Positions 51,244-60,102 of a stretch of DNA of 64,000 nucleotides are shown one piece after another (positions within the stretch are counted from its first letter, which is position 1; every line of letters begins with the position of its first letter). The DNA is from JANMJD01 sp963828405 (GTDB lineage: Bacteria > Actinomycetota > Acidimicrobiia > Acidimicrobiales > Ilumatobacteraceae), in the NCBI GenBank assembly GCA_963828405.1, contig CAWHEG010000031.1:2480001-2544000 (forward strand), in the 5' to 3' direction. The translations under genes were made by a program, and so were the position numbers. The notes under the pieces were generated by a model. The model was not told the origin of the DNA and did no database searches. It worked only from the letters and a program-made list of their open reading frames with translations.

Positions 51244-53310
51244 GTGAACGAGTCGTCGTCAACCATCGTCCAGCCGAGCCCTCCGGGAGTCGACGCGGCA
51301 TTGTCCGTCGAGGATCTCCAGGTCGTCTACACCGTGCGCGGCATCGACCGCGCCGTGCTCCGCGGGGTGTCGTTCTCCGTCGCGCCGGGCGAGGCCTACG
51401 GACTGGTCGGCGAGTCGGGCTGCGGCAAGTCGACCACCGCCTACGCTGCAGTGCGCTACCTGCCGCGCAACGGCAAGATCGTCGGCGGCAAGGTGCGCGT
51501 CGGCGGCCGCGACGTGACCACGATGACCGACGCCGAACTGCGACAGTTCCGCGCCCGCGAGGCGTCGATGGTCTACCAGGACCCGGCGCAGGCGATGAAC
51601 CCGACCGTGCGCGTCGGCAAGCAGATCATCGAGAGCTTCACCCTCCTCGGCCACGACAAGCACAAGGCCGAGTCACTGGCGCTCGAGGCGCTCGGTCGGG
51701 TGCGCATCGCCGACCCGACGCGGGTGATGGACCGGTACCCGTTCCAACTGTCGGGCGGGATGCAGCAGCGCGTCGTCATCGCCATGGCATTGGCCTGCAA
51801 CCCGAAGCTGCTCGTGCTCGACGAACCGACGACCGGACTGGACGCCACCGTCGAGGCCGAGGTGCTCGATCTCGTGCGGGTGCTGCGCAAGGAGAGCGAC
51901 GCCGCAGTGCTGATGATCGCCCACAACCTGGGCATCATCCGCGCCCTGTGCGACCGTGTCGGAGTGATGTATGCCGGCAAGATCGTCGAGGAGGGCCCCA
52001 GCGGCCAGGTGTTCGACGACCCTCGGCATCCGTACACGGTCGGCCTGCTGCGCTCGCTGCCTCGCCACGGGGTGCGCAAGACCGAGCGGGCGCTGACCAC
52101 GATCCCGGGCATCCTGCCGCTGATCGGGTCCGATCTGCCCACCTGCGTGTTCCTCGATCGTTGTCCGCTCGCCTCGGACGTGTGCCGTACGGAGGTGCCG
52201 CCGGTGGTCGCCGTCGGCGACCGCGGCGACCGCTTCACCCGCTGTCACCACCCCGATCAGATCGCCGCCATCGAGGAGCCCGCCGCATCGGTGAACATCA
52301 GCGTGCTCGCCCCGTCCGAGGACCGGCCCGGGGTGCTCGAGCTGAGCCACGTGTCGAAGACGTTCAAGCAGCGCAACCTGTCGATCCCGGCGCTGGTCGA
52401 CGTCGAGCTCGAGCTCGCCGCGGGCGAGACGCTCGGCATCGTCGGCGAGTCGGGATCCGGGAAGTCGACGCTGGCCAAGGCGATCCTCGGCATCGAGGCC
52501 GCCGACTCGGGAGGATCGGTGTCGCTCGACGGCCACGTCGTCGCGCCCTCGACCGTCGCCCGATCCTCGGACAACAAGCGCTCGATGCAGATGATCTTCC
52601 AGAACCCGGATTCGGCGTTGAACCGCTCCTGGTCGGTGCGCAGGATCCTGATGCGCAGCGTCGAGAAGCTCACCGGGATCAAGGGCGACGCGGCGAACGC
52701 CCGTGTCGAGGCGCTGGCCGCTCATCTGCGGCTCACTCCGCGCCACCTCGACCTCAAGCCCCGCCAGCTCTCCGGCGGGCTGAAGCAGCGGGTGGCGATC
52801 GCCCGCGCCTTCGCCGGCGATCCGCGCATCGTGGTCTGCGACGAACCGACCAGCGCCCTCGACGTCTCGGTGCAGGCGGCGATCCTCAACCTGTTGGCCG
52901 ACCTGCAGACCGAAGAGAAGACCAGCTACGTCTTCATCACCCACGACATGGGCGTCGTGCGCTACCTGGCCGACCGCATCGCCGTGATGTACCTCGGTCG
53001 GATCCAGGAGGTGGGGCCGACCGACGACGTGTTCAAGGGGCCCAACCACCCCTACACCGAAGCGCTGCTGTCGGCGATCCCCAGCGTCGACGGCGAGGCC
53101 AGGTCGCGCATCCGCCTCGAGGGGGAAATCCCGTCGCCGGCCAATCCACCGAGCGGATGCGTCTTCCACCCGCGGTGCCCACGGGCGATCTCCGGTGTGT
53201 GCGAGGTGACCGAGCCGCCGCTGCGCGAGGTCGGCCCGAACCACTCGATGCGCTGCCACATCCCGATCGACGAGCTCCGCCGCCTGCAGGGGCTCGCCCC
53301 CTCCGCGTAG
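51244..53310 (+). CDS. Peptide-type ABC transporter ATPase, two domains fused (DppD-DppF-like)
   Basis: The 688-residue protein holds two complete ATPases. The first has Walker A GESGCGKST, signature LSGGMQQR and Walker B LLVLDEP; the second GESGSGKST, LSGGLKQR and IVVCDEP. Each ends with the oligopeptide-type C-terminal region with Cys residues (CVFLDRCPLASDVC; CVFHPRCPRAISGVC). It powers the two permeases. GTG 51244 lies at the border of the third, partial repeat unit. Confidence 0.92.
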   Translation: MNESSSTIVQPSPPGVDAALSVEDLQVVYTVRGIDRAVLRGVSFSVAPGEAYGLVGESGCGKSTTAYAAVRYLPRNGKIVGGKVRVGGRDVTTMTDAELRQFRAREASMVYQDPAQAMNPTVRVGKQIIESFTLLGHDKHKAESLALEALGRVRIADPTRVMDRYPFQLSGGMQQRVVIAMALACNPKLLVLDEPTTGLDATVEAEVLDLVRVLRKESDAAVLMIAHNLGIIRALCDRVGVMYAGKIVEEGPSGQVFDDPRHPYTVGLLRSLPRHGVRKTERALTTIPGILPLIGSDLPTCVFLDRCPLASDVCRTEVPPVVAVGDRGDRFTRCHHPDQIAAIEEPAASVNISVLAPSEDRPGVLELSHVSKTFKQRNLSIPALVDVELELAAGETLGIVGESGSGKSTLAKAILGIEAADSGGSVSLDGHVVAPSTVARSSDNKRSMQMIFQNPDSALNRSWSVRRILMRSVEKLTGIKGDAANARVEALAAHLRLTPRHLDLKPRQLSGGLKQRVAIARAFAGDPRIVVCDEPTSALDVSVQAAILNLLADLQTEEKTSYVFITHDMGVVRYLADRIAVMYLGRIQEVGPTDDVFKGPNHPYTEALLSAIPSVDGEARSRIRLEGEIPSPANPPSGCVFHPRCPRAISGVCEVTEPPLREVGPNHSMRCHIPIDELRRLQGLAPSA

Positions 53311-53328
53311 CGCTGGGCCCGCCCCTGT

Positions 53329-54270
53329 CTACAGCAGGTGGTCGACGACGTACCGTGAGGCCAGCAGGTCGAGGTGCGCCCCCCCGCCCGATTTGAACAG
53401 GGTGATCTCGCCCGCCGATCCCCGGCCGGGGTGCTCGCCGCGGCAGAGCCCGAACGTGTCGGCCTCGACGTCGCTGCGCAGCCGGACGCCGGCGGCGATC
53501 GGCTGGCAGAGGTCGCCGCAGGCGTCGATGTTGAACCGTGTGGCGTCGACGAACAGCCGCGACCGCCGGGCAGCCTCGTCGTCGGACTCGCGCATCTCGG
53601 GCGTGTAGCCGCCGACCAGGTCGAGGTGCGCTCCCTCGCGCAGCCAGGCGCCGAGGACGAGCGGCGTCCGCGCCGCGGTGGCGCAGCAGATGATGTCGGC
53701 CTGTTCGACGCCCGCCCGCAGGTCGTCGACCGCCGAGGCCCCGGGGCCGACGAGTGGGTTCGAGGTCAGCGCCCGGGCCGCCGCCGGCGTGCGGTTCCAG
53801 ATCAGCACCCTCTCGATGCCCGGCCGGACCGCCCGATGGGCCATCACCATGTACGGCGCCAGGCTCCCCGCGCCGACCATCATCAAGGTGCGGGCATCGG
53901 CACGGGCGAGGTAGTCGGCGGCCAGTGCCGACGAGGCGGCCGTCTTCCAGTAGGTCAGCTCGGTTCCGTCGAGGAGGGCCATCGGGGTGCCCGTGGCGCC
54001 GTCGAACAGCGTGATCAGGCACTGCACGGTCGGCCGCGGTGGGTCGGCCGACGGATTGGCGGGGAAGATCGTGCCCATCTTGGTGGCGATCAGCGAGCCG
54101 GGCGCCCAGGCATGCCAGACGAGATAACCGTTGTCGGTGCCCGGCTCGGCGAGGTAGACCCGCTCCATCTCCGGAGCCGGTTCCCGGTGTCCGGCGCGCA
54201 TCGTCTCGATCAAGCCGGTGATCGAGATCCGCTCGCGCATCGTGGCGCCCTCGACGTAGGCGAGCTGCAT
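53329..54270 (-). CDS. Ornithine cyclodeaminase / mu-crystallin family protein
   Basis: The 313-residue protein has the substrate-domain segment IATKMGTIFPANP, LLDGTELTYWKTAASSALAADYLA, and the NAD fold MMVGAGSLAPYMVMAH. Relatives deaminate or reduce amino acids (ornithine, alanine, proline-type imines). It is convergent with the transporter and divergent from the demethylase 76 bp away, which suggests a role in the same catabolic locus. Confidence 0.85.
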   Translation of the reverse strand: MQLAYVEGATMRERISITGLIETMRAGHREPAPEMERVYLAEPGTDNGYLVWHAWAPGSLIATKMGTIFPANPSADPPRPTVQCLITLFDGATGTPMALLDGTELTYWKTAASSALAADYLARADARTLMMVGAGSLAPYMVMAHRAVRPGIERVLIWNRTPAAARALTSNPLVGPGASAVDDLRAGVEQADIICCATAARTPLVLGAWLREGAHLDLVGGYTPEMRESDDEAARRSRLFVDATRFNIDACGDLCQPIAAGVRLRSDVEADTFGLCRGEHPGRGSAGEITLFKSGGGAHLDLLASRYVVDHLL

Positions 54271-54346
54271 GCGGCGTTCCTAGCAGAGCGGGCACCGCCG
54301 CCCGAGTAACGTCGGCGGGTCCGACGACCGAGACAATGGGGGGACG

Positions 54347-56404
54347 ATGTCCGATCCGAGCACCGATCCGCTGCTTCAGCCCTACCGGCTCAAGCACCTG
54401 GAGCTGCGCAATCGGGTGTTCTCCAGCGCCCACGAGCCGGCCTACTCCGAGGACGGGATGCCCAAGGCCCGATACCGGCTTTACCACGAGGAGAAGGCCA
54501 AGGGCGGCTTGGCGCTGACGATGACGGCGGGGACGGCGATCGTGTCGGCCGACAGCCCGCCGGCGTTCGGCAACCTCCACGCCTACGACGACGCCATCGT
54601 GCCGTGGATCCGTGAGCTCACCGACGCCGTCCATTCCCACGGTGCGGCGGCGATGATCCAGATCAGCCACCTCGGCCGGCGCACGGGCTGGGGGCAGGAC
54701 GACTGGCTGCCCGTGGTCTCGTCGTCGGCCGTGCGCGAACCGGCCCATCGAACGATCCCCAAGCCGGCCGAGGACTGGGACATCGAGCGGATCATCGCCG
54801 ACTTCGCCGATGCCGCGGAGCGGATGCAGGCCGGCGGGATGGACGGCATCGAGCTCGAGGCGTACGGCCATCTGCTCGACCAGTTCTGGTCGCCGACGGT
54901 CAACCATCGCGACGACGAGTACGGCGGCTCGCTGGACAACCGGCTGAAGGTGCCGTTCGCCGTCTTCCGGGCCATCCGCGAGCGGGTCGGGCCCGACTAC
55001 ATCGTCGGCGTCCGGACGGCGGTCGACGAGCAACTGGACGGCGGCATCGACGCCGTCACCGGGGTCGAGATCGTCCGGCGGCTGCATGCCGAAGGCCTGA
55101 TCGACTTCGTCAACGTCATCCGCGGTCACATCGAGAGCGACGCCGCGTTGGTCAACGTGATCCCGATCCACGGGATGCCGTCCGCTCCCCACCTCGACTT
55201 CTCCGGGGAGGTGCGCCGACAGACCGGCCTTGCCGTGCTCCACGCCGCCAAGATCGACGACGTCGCCACGGCCCGCCACGCGATCCGCGAGGGGAAGCTC
55301 GACATGGTCGGGATGACCCGGGCCCATCTCGCCGATCCCCACCTGGTCCGCAAGATCCTGCTCGGCCGGGAGTCGGAGATCCGGCCATGTGTCGGTGCCA
55401 CCTACTGCCTCGACAGGATCTACGAGGCGGGTGAGGCGCTGTGCATCCACAACGCGGCGACGAGCCGCGAGGCGACGATGCCCCACGAGATCCCCAAGGC
55501 GGCCCGTCGGCGGCGGATCGTGATCGTCGGCGCCGGCCCCGCCGGCCTCGAGGCGGCCCGGGTGACCGGAGAGCGCGGCCACGAGGTGACGCTGTTCGAG
55601 GCGATGCCCGTCGCCGGCGGCCAGCTCGTCCTCGCCGCCCGCAACCCGCGCCGGCGCGATCTGGCGGGGATCGTCGAGTGGCGGGTGGCCGAACTGGCTC
55701 GACTCGGCGTCGAGCTTCGCCTCGACACGTTCGCCGACGTCGAGGCGATCATCGCCTGCTCGCCCGACGTCGTGATCGTCGCCACGGGCGGACTGCCGCA
55801 GCTCCCACCGCTGGAGGCCGGCGCCGACCTGGTGTCCACCGGTTGGGACGTGATCGGCGGCCAGGTGAAACCGGCCGGCGACGTGCTGTTCTTCGATGAC
55901 AACGGGACCCATTCGGCCCTCACCGCGGCGGAGCTGATTGCCCGGACCCCGGGCACGACGCTCGAGATCGTCACCCCTGAGCGGATGTTCGGCATCGCCG
56001 TCGGCGGTCTCAACCACGTGCCCTATGCCAAGGCGTTCAACGAGACCGACACGCGCATCACCCTCAACCAGCGCCTCCTCGCCGTCCGCCGGGCCGGGGA
56101 CGGATCGCGCCGGCTGGTCGCCACGATCGGCAGCGACCACAGCGACCACCGGGTCGAACGGACGGTCGACCAGGTCGTCGTCGACCATGGGACGGCAGCG
56201 AGCGACGAGCTCTACCACGAGCTGCGCCAGCGGTCGAGCAACGGGGGGGCCGTCGACTACGACGCCCTGATCGCCGGTCGCCCGCAGGAGGTCGTGCGCA
56301 ACCGGGCGGGCGAGTTCCAGCTGTTCCGGATCGGCGACGCGGTCGAGAACCGCAACATCCACGCAGCGATTTTCGATGGGCTCCGGCTCGGCAAGGACCT
56401 CTAG
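54347..56404 (+). CDS. Old-yellow-enzyme/FAD oxidoreductase, amine demethylase-like
   Basis: The 685-residue protein joins an FMN TIM-barrel (residues about 1-330, PYRLKHLELRNRVFSSAHEPAY to DGIELEAYGHLLDQFWSP) to an FAD/NAD domain (RRIVIVGAGPAGLEAARV; second nucleotide fold near 500). The architecture is that of 2,4-dienoyl-CoA reductase, trimethylamine dehydrogenase and N-methylproline demethylase. The cluster region reads CVGATYC with a later Cys in ALCIHN, so one of the usual four iron-sulfur cysteines is missing. The neighbouring MttB-family gene, 2 bases downstream, supports an N-demethylation role. Confidence 0.8.
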   Translation: MSDPSTDPLLQPYRLKHLELRNRVFSSAHEPAYSEDGMPKARYRLYHEEKAKGGLALTMTAGTAIVSADSPPAFGNLHAYDDAIVPWIRELTDAVHSHGAAAMIQISHLGRRTGWGQDDWLPVVSSSAVREPAHRTIPKPAEDWDIERIIADFADAAERMQAGGMDGIELEAYGHLLDQFWSPTVNHRDDEYGGSLDNRLKVPFAVFRAIRERVGPDYIVGVRTAVDEQLDGGIDAVTGVEIVRRLHAEGLIDFVNVIRGHIESDAALVNVIPIHGMPSAPHLDFSGEVRRQTGLAVLHAAKIDDVATARHAIREGKLDMVGMTRAHLADPHLVRKILLGRESEIRPCVGATYCLDRIYEAGEALCIHNAATSREATMPHEIPKAARRRRIVIVGAGPAGLEAARVTGERGHEVTLFEAMPVAGGQLVLAARNPRRRDLAGIVEWRVAELARLGVELRLDTFADVEAIIACSPDVVIVATGGLPQLPPLEAGADLVSTGWDVIGGQVKPAGDVLFFDDNGTHSALTAAELIARTPGTTLEIVTPERMFGIAVGGLNHVPYAKAFNETDTRITLNQRLLAVRRAGDGSRRLVATIGSDHSDHRVERTVDQVVVDHGTAASDELYHELRQRSSNGGAVDYDALIAGRPQEVVRNRAGEFQLFRIGDAVENRNIHAAIFDGLRLGKDL

Positions 56405-56406
56405 GA

Positions 56407-57957
56407 ATGACCGACACCAGTGGCGTGGCACCGCCGCCCTCCCATCATCGCAGCGGGGGCCGCGAGGGACGCCGAGCGCTGCGGGCCATCCCGATGGCCT
56501 CGTTCCCGACGCTTGCGCGCAACATCCCGACCTACGACATCCTCCCCGACGAGGCCGTCGAGCTGATCCACACCGAGTCCGTCAAGATCCTCGAGGAGGT
56601 GGGCTGCGAGTTCCGCGACGACGAGGCGGTCGCCATGTGGACCGCCGTCGGCGCCGACGTGCGCGGCACGCGGGTGCGCATCGACCGCGACCTGCTGATG
56701 TCGCTGGTGTCGACGGCGCCGGAGGAGTTCACCCTCAACGCCCGCAACCCCGACCGCACCGTGCAGGTCGGGGGCCGCAACACCGTCTTCGTGCCGATGT
56801 ACGGCGCTCCGTACGTACGCGACCTCGACAACGTGCGCCGCTACGGCACGCTCGACGACCTCAACAACTTCCACAAGTTGGCCTACATGTCGCCGGCTCT
56901 GCACTCGACGAGCTCGATCTGCTGCGAGCCGATGGAGGTGCCCGTCCCCAAGCGGCATCTGCACATCATCCATTCGGCGCTCACCCACTCCGACAAGCCG
57001 TTCATGGGCATCGTCACCTCCAAGGAACGGGCGGAGGACGTGATGGCCATGGCGGGCATCGTCTTCGGCGAGGAGTACGTCCGGCACAACACGGTCGTGG
57101 TGGCGATCACCAACTGCAACTCGCCGCTGGTCTGGGACCAGACGATGCTCGACGCGATGCGCGTCTACACCTCGCACAACCAGCCGGTGATCGTCGCCCC
57201 GTTCGCCCTGTGCGGGGCCTCGACATCGGCCTCGTCGGTCGGGGCGATCGCCCAGGTCAACGCCGAGGCGCTCGCCGGGGTGGCCTTCACCCAGATGATC
57301 CGCGCCGGGGCGCCCGTGATCTACGGCCAGTTCATGGTGACCGTCGACATGAAGTCGGGGGCGCCGATGGGTGGCACGCCCGAGGCCGCCCAGATGATGT
57401 ACGTGATGGGTCAACTGGCCCGCAAGTACCGCCTGCCGTGGCGGACGTCGGGCTTCCACGTCGGCTCGAAGCTCAACGACGCCCAGGCCGGCTACGAGGC
57501 GAACATGCTGATGCACGCCGCCGTGCTCTCCGGGGCCAACTACGTCTGGCATGTCGCCGGCTGGCTCGAGGCCGGCCTGGCCTGCGGATACTCGAAGTTC
57601 GTGACCGACGCCGAACAGCTCGTCGGCTGGTACAAGTACGCCGGTGGGTTGTCGTTCGACGACTTCACCGATGCCATGGCCGCCGTGCGCGAGGTCGGAC
57701 CGCAGGGGCACTTCCTGGGCACCAAGCACACCCTCGATCATTTCGAGAAGGCGTTCTTCATCCCGACGATCATGGACTTCAACTCCTACGAGCAGTGGTC
57801 CGCCGCCGGCGCCAAGGACCACGACGAGCGGGGGAGGGACAAGGCGCGGGCGATGCTCGCCGACTACGTCCGCCCGCCGATGGACGACGCCGTCGCCGAG
57901 GGCCTGCGCGAGTTCATCGCCCGCCGGGAGCGGGAGCTTCCCGACGGGGTGAGCTGA
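56407..57957 (+). CDS. MttB-family methyltransferase without pyrrolysine
   Basis: The 516-residue TIM-barrel protein is recognised by DEAVELIHTESVKILEEVGCEF near the start, ITNCNSPLVWDQTMLDAM and ETAA-like SGANYVWHVAGWLEAG. No TAG codon interrupts the frame, so it belongs to the large non-pyrrolysine branch, members of which demethylate glycine betaine, proline betaine, carnitine or related quaternary amines. No corrinoid protein gene is in the window, so the methyl acceptor is unclear. ATG 56407 follows the demethylase stop by 2 bases. Confidence 0.85.
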   Translation: MTDTSGVAPPPSHHRSGGREGRRALRAIPMASFPTLARNIPTYDILPDEAVELIHTESVKILEEVGCEFRDDEAVAMWTAVGADVRGTRVRIDRDLLMSLVSTAPEEFTLNARNPDRTVQVGGRNTVFVPMYGAPYVRDLDNVRRYGTLDDLNNFHKLAYMSPALHSTSSICCEPMEVPVPKRHLHIIHSALTHSDKPFMGIVTSKERAEDVMAMAGIVFGEEYVRHNTVVVAITNCNSPLVWDQTMLDAMRVYTSHNQPVIVAPFALCGASTSASSVGAIAQVNAEALAGVAFTQMIRAGAPVIYGQFMVTVDMKSGAPMGGTPEAAQMMYVMGQLARKYRLPWRTSGFHVGSKLNDAQAGYEANMLMHAAVLSGANYVWHVAGWLEAGLACGYSKFVTDAEQLVGWYKYAGGLSFDDFTDAMAAVREVGPQGHFLGTKHTLDHFEKAFFIPTIMDFNSYEQWSAAGAKDHDERGRDKARAMLADYVRPPMDDAVAEGLREFIARRERELPDGVS

Positions 57958-57974
57958 CCCCCGCCTAACTCCGA

Positions 57975-60099
57975 TCAGCCGCCGTGCGTCATCGGGAAGG
58001 CGGTCATCGGGAAGGCGGCGATCAGGCGCCCGTCGGTGTACAGCGCGGTCTGATCGGTGGCGTGGGGCGAATCGTCGAACTCGCTGGCCCCGAGCGGGAC
58101 GATCCAGCCCGAGTTGCGCCGGTCGCCGAGATCCCACACGTAGCGGGCCGTCGAGCCGAGCACGGCATCGGTGGTCACCCCGGCGACGTGCATCGTCGCC
58201 ATCACGCAGCCGTCGGCGCCGGCGACCGGGCCGAGCCTGAGGTGCCCGCCCTCGCCGAGGCGCAGCGGGCTGAGCCGGTGCAGGTCGCCCCACGTCCGCC
58301 CGCCCAGTTCGGCCTCGGCGGCCGCCAGGGCGTCGCGGCAGGCGTCGGCCCAGGTCGTGTCCGGTGGGAGGAGCCAGCGGTCGTCGGCGAGGATCCACTC
58401 GTGGACGTACGTGCCGACCTTGACGATCGACGCGGCGGCCGTGACCGGCGGCTCGTCGGCGGCGAACGGGTTGACCGAGAGCGCGGCGGGGAGGGCGTCG
58501 GTGAGCCGGCGGACGAGGGCGGCCTCGGCCAGGGCGAACAGGGCGGCCTGCGTCGAGGCGGCGTCCATCGAACCGTCCCATCCGGCGAGCCGACCGCCGG
58601 CCAGCTCGGCGAACCGCTGCCCCGCCCGGTGCACCGTGTCGAGGTGCACATCGGCCTGGTCGCGAACCGTGAGCCCCGAGCGGTCCTCCAGCCTCGACCA
58701 GATCCGCGCCGCCCGGTCGGGTGACTCCGGGTTGACGTGGATGAGGTGCGGGTGGTCGCTCCCGGTGATCTGCTGGTTGGCGGTGATCACCAACCCGGTC
58801 GACGGACGGCGTTGGCGGGGCAGCTGCTCGTCGGGGATGCGGCCCTGCCAGTCGTGGTCGGTCACCCAGCCGGGCACGGGGAGCCAAGCGTTGGCCGCGC
58901 TGCGGATCGGGATCGCCCCGGCGGTCCGGTAGCCGATGTCCCGGCGGTCGGCGAGCACGAAGTTGTTCACCGGCTCGATCCACCCGGCGAGCGCGGCGTC
59001 GAGCTCGTCGAGGGTACGCGACCGGAGCTGGGGGAGGATCGAGCGCAACGAACCGCCGGCGTCGGTCAGCTCGTGGGCGCAGAGGGCCAGTCCGGTGGGC
59101 GGGCCCCCACCTCGACCCGGGCCGCCGACGACGACGGGGCCGTGTCGGGTGACGAGGCACTCGACCTCGACGGCTTCGCCGTCGCGGACCTGCACCCGTT
59201 CGGTGCGCCGGTCGAGCACGGTGGACTGGTCGTCGAGGCGTTCGATGAACAGGTCCTGGTAGTCGGCGATGGCGTTGGTCACCCCCCAGGCGACAGCGGC
59301 GTTCTGGCCGAAGTGGGGGAACCCGGGGATCCCGGGGAAGGCGATCCCGGCGGCGTCGATGCCCTCGTCCGGGCAGCGCAGGCCGATCTGGTGGTAGACG
59401 TTCGGCGCCTCGAGCGCCCGGTGGGGATCGCCGGCGATCAGCGGATGACCCGTGGCCGTCCGATCGCCCGACACGGCCCAGCAGTTCGAACCGCTGAGCG
59501 ACAGTCCGAGCGGCTGCAGGGCGGCGACCCACTCGGCGGGCAGGTCCGGCAACTTCGAGCCGACCATCTCGACGACGCCGGAGGGCACGATCAGCGGCAC
59601 GGGTTGCCGCCCGAGGTGGAAGTGCTCGAGTCCCTCGACCCCGAGCGCGGCCACGACCCTGGCGTTCCAGAGCTTCTTCTGCCAGCTGGCGAAGTTCAGG
59701 TGGCGGACGATGAACGCGGCCAGCACGTGCCAGGCCTCGAACGGCTCGGGACGGGGTGCGCCGAGTCGGCTGAAAGCCGGACTGAGCGGTGCCGCCTCGA
59801 GCGCCGCGCTCGACGCCCCGCGCATGCGCCGCGCAGATCCCCCGGGTCTCGTCGTCGAGCCGCTCGTATCCCCGGCGGGCATGCTCGGCGATGCGGGCCC
59901 GGCGGGCGAAGGCGTCGGCGACGGCGTGGCTCGGCGACCCGGTGACCTCGGCCAGCGTTCCCAGGGCGCGGCGCCGGTCGTAGTCGAGGTGCCATGGTCG
60001 GTCGTGCGCGGTCGCCCAGCCCTGGCCGAAGAACAGCTCATCGAGCGAGTCGGCGGTGACGCGGGGGATCCCGTAGGCGTCACGGTCGATGCGGAACAA
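57975..60099 (-). pseudogene. Penicillin acylase family N-terminal nucleophile hydrolase with one frameshift
   Basis: TTG 60099 starts FRIDRDAYGIPRVTADSLDELFFGQGW, the family's opening, 3 bases after the citrate synthase stop. Near 59803-59814 one extra base shifts the frame; the rest, EAAPLSPAFSRLG to the end, is intact. The beta-chain nucleophile lies in GSNCWAV (Ser-Asn-x-Trp), followed by GDPHRALEAPNVYHQIGL and FPGIPGFPHFGQN. The repaired precursor has 707 residues. Relatives hydrolyse amides, including acyl-homoserine lactones. No signal peptide is visible. As for other broken genes here, sequencing error is possible. Confidence 0.82.
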
Positions 60100-60102
60100 C
60101 GG

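Noticed and set aside
56407..57957. Pyrrolysine-containing trimethylamine methyltransferase
   Set aside because: The frame contains no TAG, and no pyrrolysine genes are seen.
56401..60099. A 1232-codon minus-strand frame across two genes
   Set aside because: Only its first part is the acylase N-terminus; the rest is antisense to the MttB-family gene and results from the frameshift.
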